NCBI RefSeq assembly: GCF_002943425.1
Contig: NZ_PTRA01000003.1
Span: 1 to 64,000 of the forward strand
DNA: 64,000 nucleotides
Origin: Siphonobacter curvatus
GTDB taxonomy: Bacteria > Bacteroidota > Bacteroidia > Cytophagales > Spirosomataceae
Reading direction: 5' to 3'
The position numbers and the translations under genes were made by a program. Positions 41,537 through 49,856 of this stretch are shown one piece after another. Every line of letters starts with the position of its first letter. Positions within the stretch are counted from its first letter, which is position 1. The notes beneath the pieces are model-generated. The model made no database searches, had not been told where the DNA came from, and was given only the letters and a program-made list of their open reading frames with translations.

Positions 41537-42754
41537 TTAAAGCTTGGTAATAGGGTTGGCGATGGTGTTGTTGTTGACGGGGGTTTCGCCACCACCGGTG
41601 TTGTTAATGATGGTAGCGGTGTTGTTGGTCGAACCGGGTTCACCGCCCGTGCGGGTGACGGTAAAACCGATGTTTTTGTAGCCCAGGGAAGGGATGCTCA
41701 CGCCGGCTTTGGAAGCGAAGCTGAAGCGGCCCGTGGTGGTGGTGATGTCGAATTCGTTGTTATTGAGGATAAACTCATCCCCATCGATGGTCAGGCTGGA
41801 GGCCGTGCTCAGGGTGATGGTTAAGCCGGTGGCCGAGCCAAAGCGGGAAACGAAGAATTCAATGAGTCCGCTGGTGGCCACGGGACCGACATTGCTGACG
41901 GTGAGCACGTAGTCCATGGAATCCCCAACGTTGAGCGAGGAGTTGGAGAAGAACTGGGCCGGGGTCAAGTCGGGCACGGCATTGACGACCGATGCCAGGG
42001 TGTAGGCCGTGTAGGTATTAGGGGCCAGGGCCGTATTGGTGGTGATGGAACCCGCCGTTAGGGAGCTGGTGCCGCCCAGAATGGAGGTGGCATCGACGGT
42101 GGCGGGGATTTTGACCCACTGGGCCCCGTTCCAGCCGACGATGCCGAGCTTGGTGAGGCTGCTGCCGGTCAGGGTGGTGACGTCACTGATGGCGTCCCAG
42201 GTGAGGGTGATTTTAGTGGCATTGGTGCCGTCGATGTCCCAGTATTCCTTGGTGCTGACGGTGGTGACGTCGGTGGCTTTGCTGGAAGTAGCAAAGGGCC
42301 CTCCCGTGGGCAGGACGGGATAGTTACCGCCGCCGACCATGGAGGTGATGGCCGAAGAAGGGTCGACGTGGAAGTAGGCTCCGGTGGTGCCATCGGCGGC
42401 GGCGGCAAAGGGTCCGTACTGGCCGTTGTCGCCCACGGGGAAGACAAACGAAGTCGTACCAAACTTTTGAACGTAACCATCGACGTGGGCTGCATCGGAA
42501 GCTCCACTGGACGTAGCCGCCGTACCAAAGTTCAGCACGCCGTAGGGAGCCGTGCGGATGGTGTTGACAATACCGGGCTGAACGCCGGAACCCCCATTGG
42601 CAAAGTTGTGAGCACCAAAGACGGTCATTTGAGCACCACCGAAGATGGTAGTATTACCCTGAGAACCTTGCTGAGCAAAGGTACTTAGGTTGGAAGCCAT
42701 CAGGCAGAACACAGCCAGACAACCCGTTAAGGCTGGTAAATATTGTTTTTTCAT
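41537..42754 (-). CDS. Secreted protein of unknown function with DUF11-like repeat
   Basis: The 405-residue protein starts with a signal peptide (ending LSTFAQQG) and is rich in Gly, Thr, Ser and Ala. Residues about 270-400 look like a DUF11-type beta domain (LNVGDSMDYVLTVSNVGPVATSG; GEPGSTNNTATI). No enzyme motif is seen and the T9SS sorting domain is on the next gene, not here, so the two proteins may form a unit. The G/C-rich codon choice in this gene is stronger than in its neighbours. Function unknown. Confidence 0.75.
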   Translation of the reverse strand: MKKQYLPALTGCLAVFCLMASNLSTFAQQGSQGNTTIFGGAQMTVFGAHNFANGGSGVQPGIVNTIRTAPYGVLNFGTAATSSGASDAAHVDGYVQKFGTTSFVFPVGDNGQYGPFAAAADGTTGAYFHVDPSSAITSMVGGGNYPVLPTGGPFATSSKATDVTTVSTKEYWDIDGTNATKITLTWDAISDVTTLTGSSLTKLGIVGWNGAQWVKIPATVDATSILGGTSSLTAGSITTNTALAPNTYTAYTLASVVNAVPDLTPAQFFSNSSLNVGDSMDYVLTVSNVGPVATSGLIEFFVSRFGSATGLTITLSTASSLTIDGDEFILNNNEFDITTTTGRFSFASKAGVSIPSLGYKNIGFTVTRTGGEPGSTNNTATIINNTGGGETPVNNNTIANPITKL

Positions 42755-42844
42755 GATGTGCTATGAGAATATTTTAAATAAAATTCGTCGACTCTACCCT
42801 CATTAAAAGATCAGTTATTTGTTGCTTACGTTCAAGCTCTTGTA

Positions 42845-43507
42845 TTAGAAGGGCCCAACGGCGTACAGATCAGTTAAGTAGATATTGCCTTGGAAATAAC
42901 CCGTGAAGAACCACGCATACAGCGTTTGTCCTTTCGTAACCGTTATTTTAACAGAAGGGATGGAGTTAGCATTAGCTTGGGCAGGGACATACCGCCATTG
43001 AGACGATAATCCCACTTGGGTATACGTTGTGGCACTGCTCGAAAAGCCTAGATTTATAAAACAATGCCGGGCATCCGTATAGCTAGTGGTAGAGCCAAAG
43101 GGTATCCAATAGGTTCCATAAATAATGTAAGTACCTGCTTCGGGGAAAGTTATATTTCCACCGGAATAGACCCTAACCTAATTGACCGTTTCCGTAATGG
43201 TTTGCGTAGTCCCCAGGGTATTAGCATTAACTAAAGAACCTACAAGAGGCAATTGCCAGCTCGCTCCGCCATTGGCATCGGAACCGAGCACTTTCCCCGC
43301 TCCCTGCGTACCATCGGCAATCGTCATCTGGCCCGTAGTCTTATCGACCTTAACCTTACGGCCCGAGGTAGAGGCTTCTACTTCCAGATTGGAGTTGGTT
43401 TCAATCGTAGTTGGGTTCGTGCCGACTTTCACCTGAGCCATCAGGCTGGAAGAGGTCAGCAGAGCCACTACAAGGCAGGCTGTGCCGAGTAATTGTTTGG
43501 GTGCCAT
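42845..43507 (-). pseudogene. Secreted tail-fibre-like protein gene interrupted by an in-frame TAG
   Basis: An N-terminal open frame (109 codons, signal peptide KQLLGTACLVVALLTSSSLMAQ) ends in TAG at 43178-43180. Reading on in the same frame gives 110 more codons of protein-like sequence (VRVYSGGNITFPEAGTYIIY and onward to LTDLYAVGPF) before TAA at 42845-42847. The first 250 bp closely match the paralogue ending at 45126 with no length change. So this is either a single nonsense mutation, a base-calling error or a read-through codon. Without the TAG the protein would be about 220 residues. Confidence 0.75.
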
Positions 43508-43564
43508 TGGAAATGGTGGATTTGGTTGAATGAATAGTAAAAGCGAGGTACTAAGCTTCGCTGA

Positions 43565-44275
43565 TTACAAACCAGCGGGGGAGGCGGCGGCGGCTCCGGT
43601 ATTCGTACCACCTAAATCTGCCGTCTGTTCGGGTAATTGCTGAAGGATAGCTTTACTAATTACCAGACAGTTGATTACCCAGGTCCCGTTTAAGTTATCA
43701 GCGGTGGTACCACCATTATAATCCGCCGAAAGGTGCCAGGTACTGCCCCCCACAAAGGCCCGATAATTCAATGGGTTATAACCAGGTAAATTGCCCGAAG
43801 GTATCAGATTGGTCTTGCCGAAGATTATTCCGGTTATAATGACTACGTACTGCGAACTATTGATTTTGGTATCAAAATCACCAAGCCAATCTTTTTGTAC
43901 GTTACTGATGGTATACGTGACGTTTGAAATAGGAAACGAGTTATTCGGAGCGTTTTGTAACACCTTTAATTCGCCCGTCGAATTATCCCGCACCACTTGC
44001 GAAGTGGCTGAAATAGAGTTCAAAGCAGTCGCTTGTCCCAAAATCTGATTGCCCGCTACGTGCAGTTTTGCCCCCGGTGTCGCCGTACCAATACCGACAT
44101 TACCGTTGTCTTTTTGAACGACGGTTTTATTGCCATTCGTCGCTTCAACTTCCAGATTAGAATTAGAGCCAATCGTGGTCGGGTTAGAGCCCACTTTTAC
44201 CTGAGCGAATAGCGTAGCAGAGGACATAAAGGCTACGAAAAAGCAGCCCGTGCTGAGTAGTTGTTTGGGTGTCAT
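43565..44275 (-). CDS. Secreted tail-fibre-like protein, middle paralogue
   Basis: The 236-residue protein starts with the shared signal peptide (PKQLLSTGCFFVAFMSSATLFAQ) and VKVGSNPTTIGSNSNLEVEA, and has NVGIGTATPGAKLHVAGNQ, a repeat common in bacterial and phage tail-spike-like proteins. The C-terminal half (VTYTISNVQKDWLGDFDTKI) differs from both neighbours. It has no sorting domain of known type at the end. It is one of three tandem copies on the same strand. Function unknown; surface exposure is inferred from the signal peptide. Confidence 0.75.
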   Translation of the reverse strand: MTPKQLLSTGCFFVAFMSSATLFAQVKVGSNPTTIGSNSNLEVEATNGNKTVVQKDNGNVGIGTATPGAKLHVAGNQILGQATALNSISATSQVVRDNSTGELKVLQNAPNNSFPISNVTYTISNVQKDWLGDFDTKINSSQYVVIITGIIFGKTNLIPSGNLPGYNPLNYRAFVGGSTWHLSADYNGGTTADNLNGTWVINCLVISKAILQQLPEQTADLGGTNTGAAAASPAGL

Positions 44276-44397
44276 TGGAATGGGTGATAATTGGTTTTTG
44301 AAAGAGATTGTAGCACGGAAGGCTGACCTCTGAATAGAGGCTTATAAAAATTGTACGCTTAAATGATAGTATGGATACTGACAATTAGTAAATAGGC

Positions 44398-45126
44398 TTA
44401 GAAGAGCTTGGTAACGGACATAAAGGCACTCGTTACGTTGATGTTTTGGGCATCACTAACATTACCTGATGCTGTCAAATTATTAATAAAAACGTTGTAG
44501 GTGGATCCAGCAGTTAGATATCCCTCCCAGAAAACAGTTAAATAAGGCCGATTACCCGTAGAAACTTTGTCATAGAGCATTAAAACTCCAGGTCCCCCAT
44601 TAAAGCCAATGTAAAAGTGTACCAAAGCATATCGAGCAGGATCAGAAACAGTACCGGCGACGTTTCCACCCGCATGGATTCGATAATACCCACTTTCCTG
44701 AATAGTGTATTGCTTAGTAGTTGTATTATAACCAGCTATTGAGCCAGTGCGGGGAACAAGGGGTATCCGGTCTTTTACTACATTGTGAACACCTTCCCAA
44801 GGAGTTACGGTATAAGTGCCAGACTGTTGGCCAATCCATATGGTTTCAGGAATTCGCAGGTTGTCAATAGATTTCCAGCTCGCTCCTCCATTGGCATCGG
44901 AAGTGAGCAATTTACCGGCCCCCTGCGTACCATCGGCAATGGTCATCTGGCCAGTGGTCTTATCTACTTTAACCTTACGGCCCGAAGTAGAAGCTTCTAC
45001 TTCCAGATTGGAAGTGGATTCAATTGTAGTGGGATTAGTTCCCACTTTTACCTGAGCGAACAGGCTGGAAGAGGTAAAAAGGGCTGCTACAAAGCAGGCC
45101 GTGCCCAGGAGTTGTTTTGCTTTCAT
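44398..45126 (-). CDS. Secreted tail-fibre-like protein with C1q/TNF-like end, first paralogue
   Basis: The protein has 242 residues from the ATG at 45126; the longer open frame to 45270 has no conserved start. A signal peptide (KQLLGTACFVAALFTSSSLFAQ) is followed by VKVGTNPTTIESTSNLEVEA and a conserved turn region (DGTQGAGKLLTSDANGGASW). The last 120 residues, with ESGYYRIHAGGNVAGTVS and LTAGSTYNVFINNL, look like a C1q/TNF-type beta fold. The N-terminal half is nearly identical to the TAG-interrupted copy; the C-terminal half is not. Confidence 0.77.
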   Translation of the reverse strand: MKAKQLLGTACFVAALFTSSSLFAQVKVGTNPTTIESTSNLEVEASTSGRKVKVDKTTGQMTIADGTQGAGKLLTSDANGGASWKSIDNLRIPETIWIGQQSGTYTVTPWEGVHNVVKDRIPLVPRTGSIAGYNTTTKQYTIQESGYYRIHAGGNVAGTVSDPARYALVHFYIGFNGGPGVLMLYDKVSTGNRPYLTVFWEGYLTAGSTYNVFINNLTASGNVSDAQNINVTSAFMSVTKLF

Positions 45127-46012
45127 TGATACGTGTAGATTTGAGTTAAACGGTTGCTTACGGTAATTTATATACGTTGATTGGATAGCGTTGGTACAGG
45201 TCGGTAGAGGCATTGGAAACCGAGGGTAGTAAAAAGCCACAACCCGTTGGTAAGAGAATGAAAAGGGCACACGTGTGCCTGATCAGCAACGGCGAGTCGC
45301 AAGCCGTAGCTCGCTTACGCGTTTCAGCCGCAAAAAGCTACGGCCGCTGAACAGGCTGATAGATCCAAAGAAGAGCAGAATCAGAGAAGTAAGTAGATAA
45401 TTGATGCATAACGTAGGTGATTAATTGAGTATTAATGTTGGATTATGGTGCCAAGCTACTAGATGAATTTTAAATAAAAAAACAAATAATACTTAAAAAT
45501 ATTTTAGTAGTAATTGTACTACAAAGTACAGGTACTTGATTTCAGGTAAGTGCTTGTTTATAAAATTTAGTTTCGGATAGGATAAGTAAAAATAAGAGTG
45601 GGATAAAAAAATACTACTACTATACGTTTAGTATGCTTTTTGGATAAATATTGTGGATTTAATGCCCGTTTATTGGTTAGTATCCATGTATTGATAAATG
45701 TTTATTAGCAAGGTACGGGACTGGATAGAGCAGGGATAAACCCTGTTTTTATGCTCAAAAATTTTTTTCCAAGCCTGAAAAAAAATAACGGTTACCGTGG
45801 CGTTAAACCAGTAAAGCCCTAAAAAGACGAGGGATCTGATCTCCGTGGGTAAGAAGCTCCGTTGGCGTATGGGTATTTACATTCGCTTTACCTAACGCAA
45901 GGGTTGGGAGAGGGCTAGCCTAGTCTCCCCCAAAAATTGAATCAATAACAACAAGCGGGCGCTCGTTTGGGTTAAAGAGATAAAGGCCTTTTTCCCAACA
46001 AACAGAGAACAC
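45127..46012. other. 886-bp non-coding region with palindromes
   Basis: No convincing gene is seen. It holds the 12-bp palindrome GCACACGTGTGC (45267-45278), an imperfect long stem (GCCTGATCAGC 45277-45287 with GCTGAACAGGC 45346-45356, one mismatch) around an inner stem (GCCGTAGCT with AGCTACGGC), and then about 400 bp of AT-rich sequence to 45830. The right part should carry the mscS promoter, but I cannot fix its position. Confidence 0.6.
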
Positions 46013-47107
46013 ATGAATTTCAATCTGGATTTTTTACAGCGGGTCTACTGGCGAAATACCGTACAGGATTATCTCATTACGCTGGGTATTATTCTGTTGG
46101 GAATCGTGCTGGTACGTTTGTTCAAGAAAGGAGTCTTAGGAAAGCTACGCCAGTGGACCAGCCGAACCAAGAGCAATCTGGACGATTATCTGGTGGATAG
46201 TATGGACCGCTTTGGGATTCCAGCCCTGAATTTTGCCGTCATTTACTTTGCCCTGGATTTTATTCGTCTGTCTCGAAAGGTCGATAAGATCGTAACGATG
46301 ATTACCACCATCATCATTACAATCCTGATCATACGTATTCTGTCCTCGACGATCTTGCTGGTTTTACAGGCCAATCTCCGCAAACAGCAACAGGGGGAGG
46401 AGAAGGTCAAGCAGATGGGTGGTTTGATGCTCATCATCAACAGTGTCATCTGGATTCTGGGCATTCTCTTTCTGATTGATAACCTCGGCTACAACGTCTC
46501 CACCATTATTGCCGGTCTGGGTATTGGGGGTATTGCCATTGCTCTGGCGGCCCAGAACATCCTGGGTGACGTATTCAATTACTTCGTCATTTTCTTTGAT
46601 CGGCCCTTTGAGGTCGGAGATTTCATCATCATTGATACCAAGATGGGAGTCGTGGATTACATCGGCCTGAAAACGACCCGGATTAAAAGTCTTTCGGGGG
46701 AAATGCTGGTGTTTGCCAATAGTGACTTGACGGGCTCGCGAATTCATAACTACAAGAATATGCAGCAGCGGCGGGTACTGTTTAAAATTCAGGTGAATTA
46801 CAGTACGCCTCCCGAGAAACTCACCGCGATTTCAGCCATGCTCAAGCAGGTCGTAGAAGAACAAAGTCCCGTGCGGTTTGACCGGGCTCATTTCTTCAAT
46901 TACGGAGCGTACGGCCTTGAATTTGAGATCGTTTACTTCGTCTTGGATGCTGACTATACCGTATACATGAACGTACATCAGCGAGTCAATATCCGGATTT
47001 ACGAAGAGCTGAAAAAAATGGACGTAGCCTTTGCCCTGCCAACGCAACATTTGTACTTGGCCAACCTGGACACGGAGCAGGAATCGTCGGTGAGGGGATT
47101 AAAATAA
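46013..47107 (+). CDS. MscS-family mechanosensitive channel
   Basis: The 364-residue protein has four or so N-terminal hydrophobic segments (about 18-37, 66-84, 91-117 and 137-158) and then the MscS pore helix and beta domain: AGLGIGGIAIALAAQNILGD, FDRPFEVGDFI, and a C-terminal vestibule domain. Such channels open under membrane tension to release solutes. It is close to small MscS/YnaI-like members; the exact subgroup is not clear. Confidence 0.92.
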   Translation: MNFNLDFLQRVYWRNTVQDYLITLGIILLGIVLVRLFKKGVLGKLRQWTSRTKSNLDDYLVDSMDRFGIPALNFAVIYFALDFIRLSRKVDKIVTMITTIIITILIIRILSSTILLVLQANLRKQQQGEEKVKQMGGLMLIINSVIWILGILFLIDNLGYNVSTIIAGLGIGGIAIALAAQNILGDVFNYFVIFFDRPFEVGDFIIIDTKMGVVDYIGLKTTRIKSLSGEMLVFANSDLTGSRIHNYKNMQQRRVLFKIQVNYSTPPEKLTAISAMLKQVVEEQSPVRFDRAHFFNYGAYGLEFEIVYFVLDADYTVYMNVHQRVNIRIYEELKKMDVAFALPTQHLYLANLDTEQESSVRGLK

Positions 47108-47128
47108 ATGCAAAACTTTCGGGCTGTA

Positions 47129-47160
47129 TTTGGCTGATTCCCACGAAAAAGCTATCTTTG
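47129..47160 (+). promoter_or_regulatory. Promoter of rpmB with both -33 and -7 elements
   Basis: TTTG (47129-47132) and TATCTTTG (47153-47160) are separated by 20 bp, the spacing expected for the Bacteroidota primary sigma factor. It is the best full match in this window, and the gene is a highly expressed ribosomal protein gene. Confidence 0.8.
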
Positions 47161-47254
47161 CGACTCGTTTTACAGAACTGCTCTTACCGGGCTGATTCTC
47201 AAGAAATTAAAGCCGATTTATTCGGTCTACTGATAACTAATAAAAAATACTATT

Positions 47255-47482
47255 ATGGCACGGGTTTGTCAAATCACGGGCAAGAAGACGCAGACGGGTT
47301 TTAACGTCTCGCATGCCAACAACAAAACGAAGCGGAAATTCTATCCGAACCTGCAAACGAAAAAATTCTTCATTCCTTCTACGGGTGAGTGGGTTCAGAT
47401 CAAACTTTCGACGCAAGCGATCCGTACGATCAACAAGAAAGGCATTGAAGCCGTTCTGAAAGAAGTTGGAGCTAAATTCTAA
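47255..47482 (+). CDS. rpmB: Ribosomal protein bL28
   Basis: This 75-residue basic protein starts MARVCQITGKKTQTGFNVSHAN and has NKTKRKFYPNLQTKKFF, the standard L28 core. It lacks the CxxC zinc pairs found in some forms. It is part of the large ribosomal subunit. The gene has its own promoter and terminator, and is not followed by rpmG as it is in many bacteria. Confidence 0.96.
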   Translation: MARVCQITGKKTQTGFNVSHANNKTKRKFYPNLQTKKFFIPSTGEWVQIKLSTQAIRTINKKGIEAVLKEVGAKF

Positions 47483-47506
47483 TTGTTAATCATTAGAAGT
47501 AGCCGT

Positions 47507-47541
47507 AAAGGCCTTGGCATTTCGTTGTCAAGGCCTTTTTT
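47507..47541 (+). terminator. Terminator of rpmB
   Basis: AAAGGCCTTG (47507-47516) pairs with CAAGGCCTTT (47529-47538) and a T-run follows. An open frame for the next gene that starts at 47514 lies inside this hairpin, so that start is rejected. Confidence 0.88.
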
Positions 47542-47555
47542 ACGTCACCCGGTTT

Positions 47556-48500
47556 ATGCGGAAGTTACGCACCTATCTCGTTGATTTCATTCAGGCGGAT
47601 TTTAAGCCGGGACTCTACGGCTGTACGGCTTTGTTTCTGGCGATCTGTATCGCTTTCAATTACGCCGTTGATCTGGAGGACACTTACATCGATGCCTACC
47701 GGGGAAGCTGGATTCGCTTCGTACTCTTTCTGGGACTCGACGCGTTCGTCTACTATACCGTAACGCTACTCTGGCTTTTTTTTCACCAGCGACTGGCCTT
47801 GCTACGAACGCCTACTTTCTGGCTTTTTAGCGGATTTGGGATGATTATCCTGGCCTGGTGGCAGGATTTTACGGGTTACCAACCTCTGGCTACGCTGCCC
47901 GCATTCGAGTCCGTTTATCGATTTGCTTTTTACTGTTTATCCAACCTAAGTTCGGGTTTGACCATTTGGGTACCGCTCGCCCTATTTTATCGTTGGACGG
48001 ATGCACAACCTTCGTATTTTTATGGTTTCCGGCCGGACCAGGGAAGCCTGCGTATGTATGGAACCCTGTTGCTGTTGATGGTACCATTGATTGGCTGGGC
48101 ATCCTTTCAACCGAGTTTTCTGGAAACCTACCCGATTTATAAAGGCTGGGGAGCGGCAGCGGCTCTGGGTGTATCCGAATGGGTAACGGCCCTGGGCTTT
48201 GAAGCCTGTTACGGCTTTGATTTCGTGTCGACGGAATTACTGCTGCGGGGCTTTCTGGTGATTGGAATGGCTCAGGTGCTGGGACGAGGGGCGGTACTAC
48301 CAATGGTGGCGGTATACGCCTGTATTCACTTTGGTAAACCGCTGGGTGAAACCCTCGGCTCCGTACTGGGAGGCTATATTTTGGGCATTTTGGCCTACGA
48401 AAGCCGGACGATCTGGGGTGGCATTGCCATTCACCTGGGCGTAGCCTGGCTGATGGAATTAGGAGCCTTTTTACAAACCTATAGTCAGCAACGGCAATAA
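47556..48500 (+). CDS. CPBP-family intramembrane protease
   Basis: CPBP proteins (Abi/Rce1-like) are membrane glutamic proteases involved in prenyl-protein processing or bacteriocin immunity. The protein (314 residues) has about eight hydrophobic segments. The conserved blocks are ELLLRGFLVIGMAQ (the ExxxR motif; here a single Glu), ACIHFGKPLGE and IAIHLGVAWLMELG. The usual EExxxR doublet is reduced to one Glu preceded by Thr. I start at the ATG at 47556 because the frame before it covers the rpmB terminator. Activity and substrate are unknown. Confidence 0.82.
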   Translation: MRKLRTYLVDFIQADFKPGLYGCTALFLAICIAFNYAVDLEDTYIDAYRGSWIRFVLFLGLDAFVYYTVTLLWLFFHQRLALLRTPTFWLFSGFGMIILAWWQDFTGYQPLATLPAFESVYRFAFYCLSNLSSGLTIWVPLALFYRWTDAQPSYFYGFRPDQGSLRMYGTLLLLMVPLIGWASFQPSFLETYPIYKGWGAAAALGVSEWVTALGFEACYGFDFVSTELLLRGFLVIGMAQVLGRGAVLPMVAVYACIHFGKPLGETLGSVLGGYILGILAYESRTIWGGIAIHLGVAWLMELGAFLQTYSQQRQ

Positions 48501-48580
48501 TTAAGCAGAGGCCTGGTTAAACTTCCAGGTGTTTCTTTGTCTGAGCAACACATAATAAGCGATACGTCAACTGCTCCTGT

Positions 48581-49720
48581 ATGTTTAAACAACGTTTACT
48601 GATCATCCTGGGTACGCTGATGCTAGGTTGGGCTCTGTACGTGATTTGGTCTAATAAAAATCGAAATATTGCTCTGCCGCCGGCCGATGTCCAGTACCGA
48701 TCTTTTGCCGAAATGGGTCGCGATTCGGGGCGGGGCAACCTGATTGGCATTCAGCCGTATATGTTACCCGTCGATTACTCCAGTGAAGAGGCTTTCTTTC
48801 AGAAAATGAATGGCTATTTTGCCGAAGCCCGGCGGAAAGGCTGGCTCAACCGGAAAAGCATTGTGGTGTTGCCGGAAAATATTGGGCTGTGGCTGGTGAT
48901 CGTGGGCGAAAAACGCGAAGTATACGCCGCCCCCAAACTACAAGACGCCATTCGGACGCTCACGTATAGTAATTTCTTTACGTATTTGTCTACCCGGATG
49001 CAGGCTCCACAGGAGCTGCGGGACCCCACCAGCTATAGTTTGCTAGCGATGAAAGCCGCTGACATGGCTAATATCTACCAGCAAACCTTTTCGCACCTGG
49101 CCAGTACCTACGACGTTACCATTGTAGCCGGAACTACGGTACTGCCCGAGCCCGCCATCAAAGAGCAAAAGCTAGCCTACGAAAGTGGAGCCCTGTACAG
49201 CGTATCGGGCGTTTTTCTGCCCGATGGTTCACTGGCGGGACTGGTAAAGAAAGCGTATCTCTCCAAGCAGGAGCAAACGTATATAACTCCCGGAACGATC
49301 AACGATGTACCCGTGGTGTATACGCCAGCTGGCAAATTGGGCGTACTCATCCACCAGGATTCGTGGTTTCCGCAGGCGTATGCTAATCTGCGGGAAAAGG
49401 GAGCCTGTATGCTGGCCGTTCCGGCGAATATTACGTTGAACAACTATTTGCGGCTTCCCTGGGAAGGATATCAAAATTACCCCACACCCGCTGAAGCCCG
49501 AGCGGACGTGAACAAACTCACCGAGTCAGAAGCCTGGGACAAATACAGCTTCCCGACGCGGGCCCCCCAGGAGGCGTCCATTACGAAAGCGATTGGGGTT
49601 TTTCTGAAAGGAGAACTCTGGGAGCTGGGGGCCGAAGGCCAACCCCTGCTATTACAGGGAGCTAGCTATAAAAAGGGTCAAACCACGCCGGGAGCCAGTC
49701 TTTCGTGTATTTGGTTGTAA
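48581..49720 (+). CDS. Nitrilase-superfamily protein missing the catalytic cysteine
   Basis: An N-terminal membrane anchor (LLIILGTLMLGWALYVIW, residues 6-23) precedes a carbon-nitrogen hydrolase fold in a 379-residue protein. Glu99 (VLPENIG) and a Lys (KKAYLSKQ, Lys224) sit where the first two triad members belong. Where the cysteine should be (motif LIC-x-D), the sequence reads LIHQDSWFP with His258. So the usual thiol chemistry cannot occur. It may be a binding or structural pseudoenzyme, or use a different mechanism. It probably faces the periplasm. Confidence 0.8.
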   Translation: MFKQRLLIILGTLMLGWALYVIWSNKNRNIALPPADVQYRSFAEMGRDSGRGNLIGIQPYMLPVDYSSEEAFFQKMNGYFAEARRKGWLNRKSIVVLPENIGLWLVIVGEKREVYAAPKLQDAIRTLTYSNFFTYLSTRMQAPQELRDPTSYSLLAMKAADMANIYQQTFSHLASTYDVTIVAGTTVLPEPAIKEQKLAYESGALYSVSGVFLPDGSLAGLVKKAYLSKQEQTYITPGTINDVPVVYTPAGKLGVLIHQDSWFPQAYANLREKGACMLAVPANITLNNYLRLPWEGYQNYPTPAEARADVNKLTESEAWDKYSFPTRAPQEASITKAIGVFLKGELWELGAEGQPLLLQGASYKKGQTTPGASLSCIWL

Positions 49721-49771
49721 GGTCTCGTAGAAAAACGAACCCCTACATTCCGAAAACTCCCCTTCGCGGCC

Positions 49772-49779
49772 TACTTTTG
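49772..49779 (+). promoter_or_regulatory. -7 element (TACTTTTG) before the 2OG-Fe(II) oxygenase gene
   Basis: A perfect TAnnTTTG lies 78 bp before the ATG at 49857. No -33 TTTG is visible at the right distance. Confidence 0.45.
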
Positions 49780-49856
49780 TTCTGGGAAACCAACCGGAGG
49801 TACATTCAACTGGGTTTCACTCACTTATTTCATTCCATTCCTTGCGTTCTGCATCT

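Larger units (their letters stand above)
43257..45126. repeat. Pair of 250-bp near-identical gene starts (43257-43507 and 44876-45126)
   Basis: The first 250 bp of the TAG-interrupted gene and of the first paralogue align without gaps, and by eye most bases agree. The middle paralogue shares only the signal-peptide part. This shows duplication with later divergence of the 3' halves. Confidence 0.6.
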
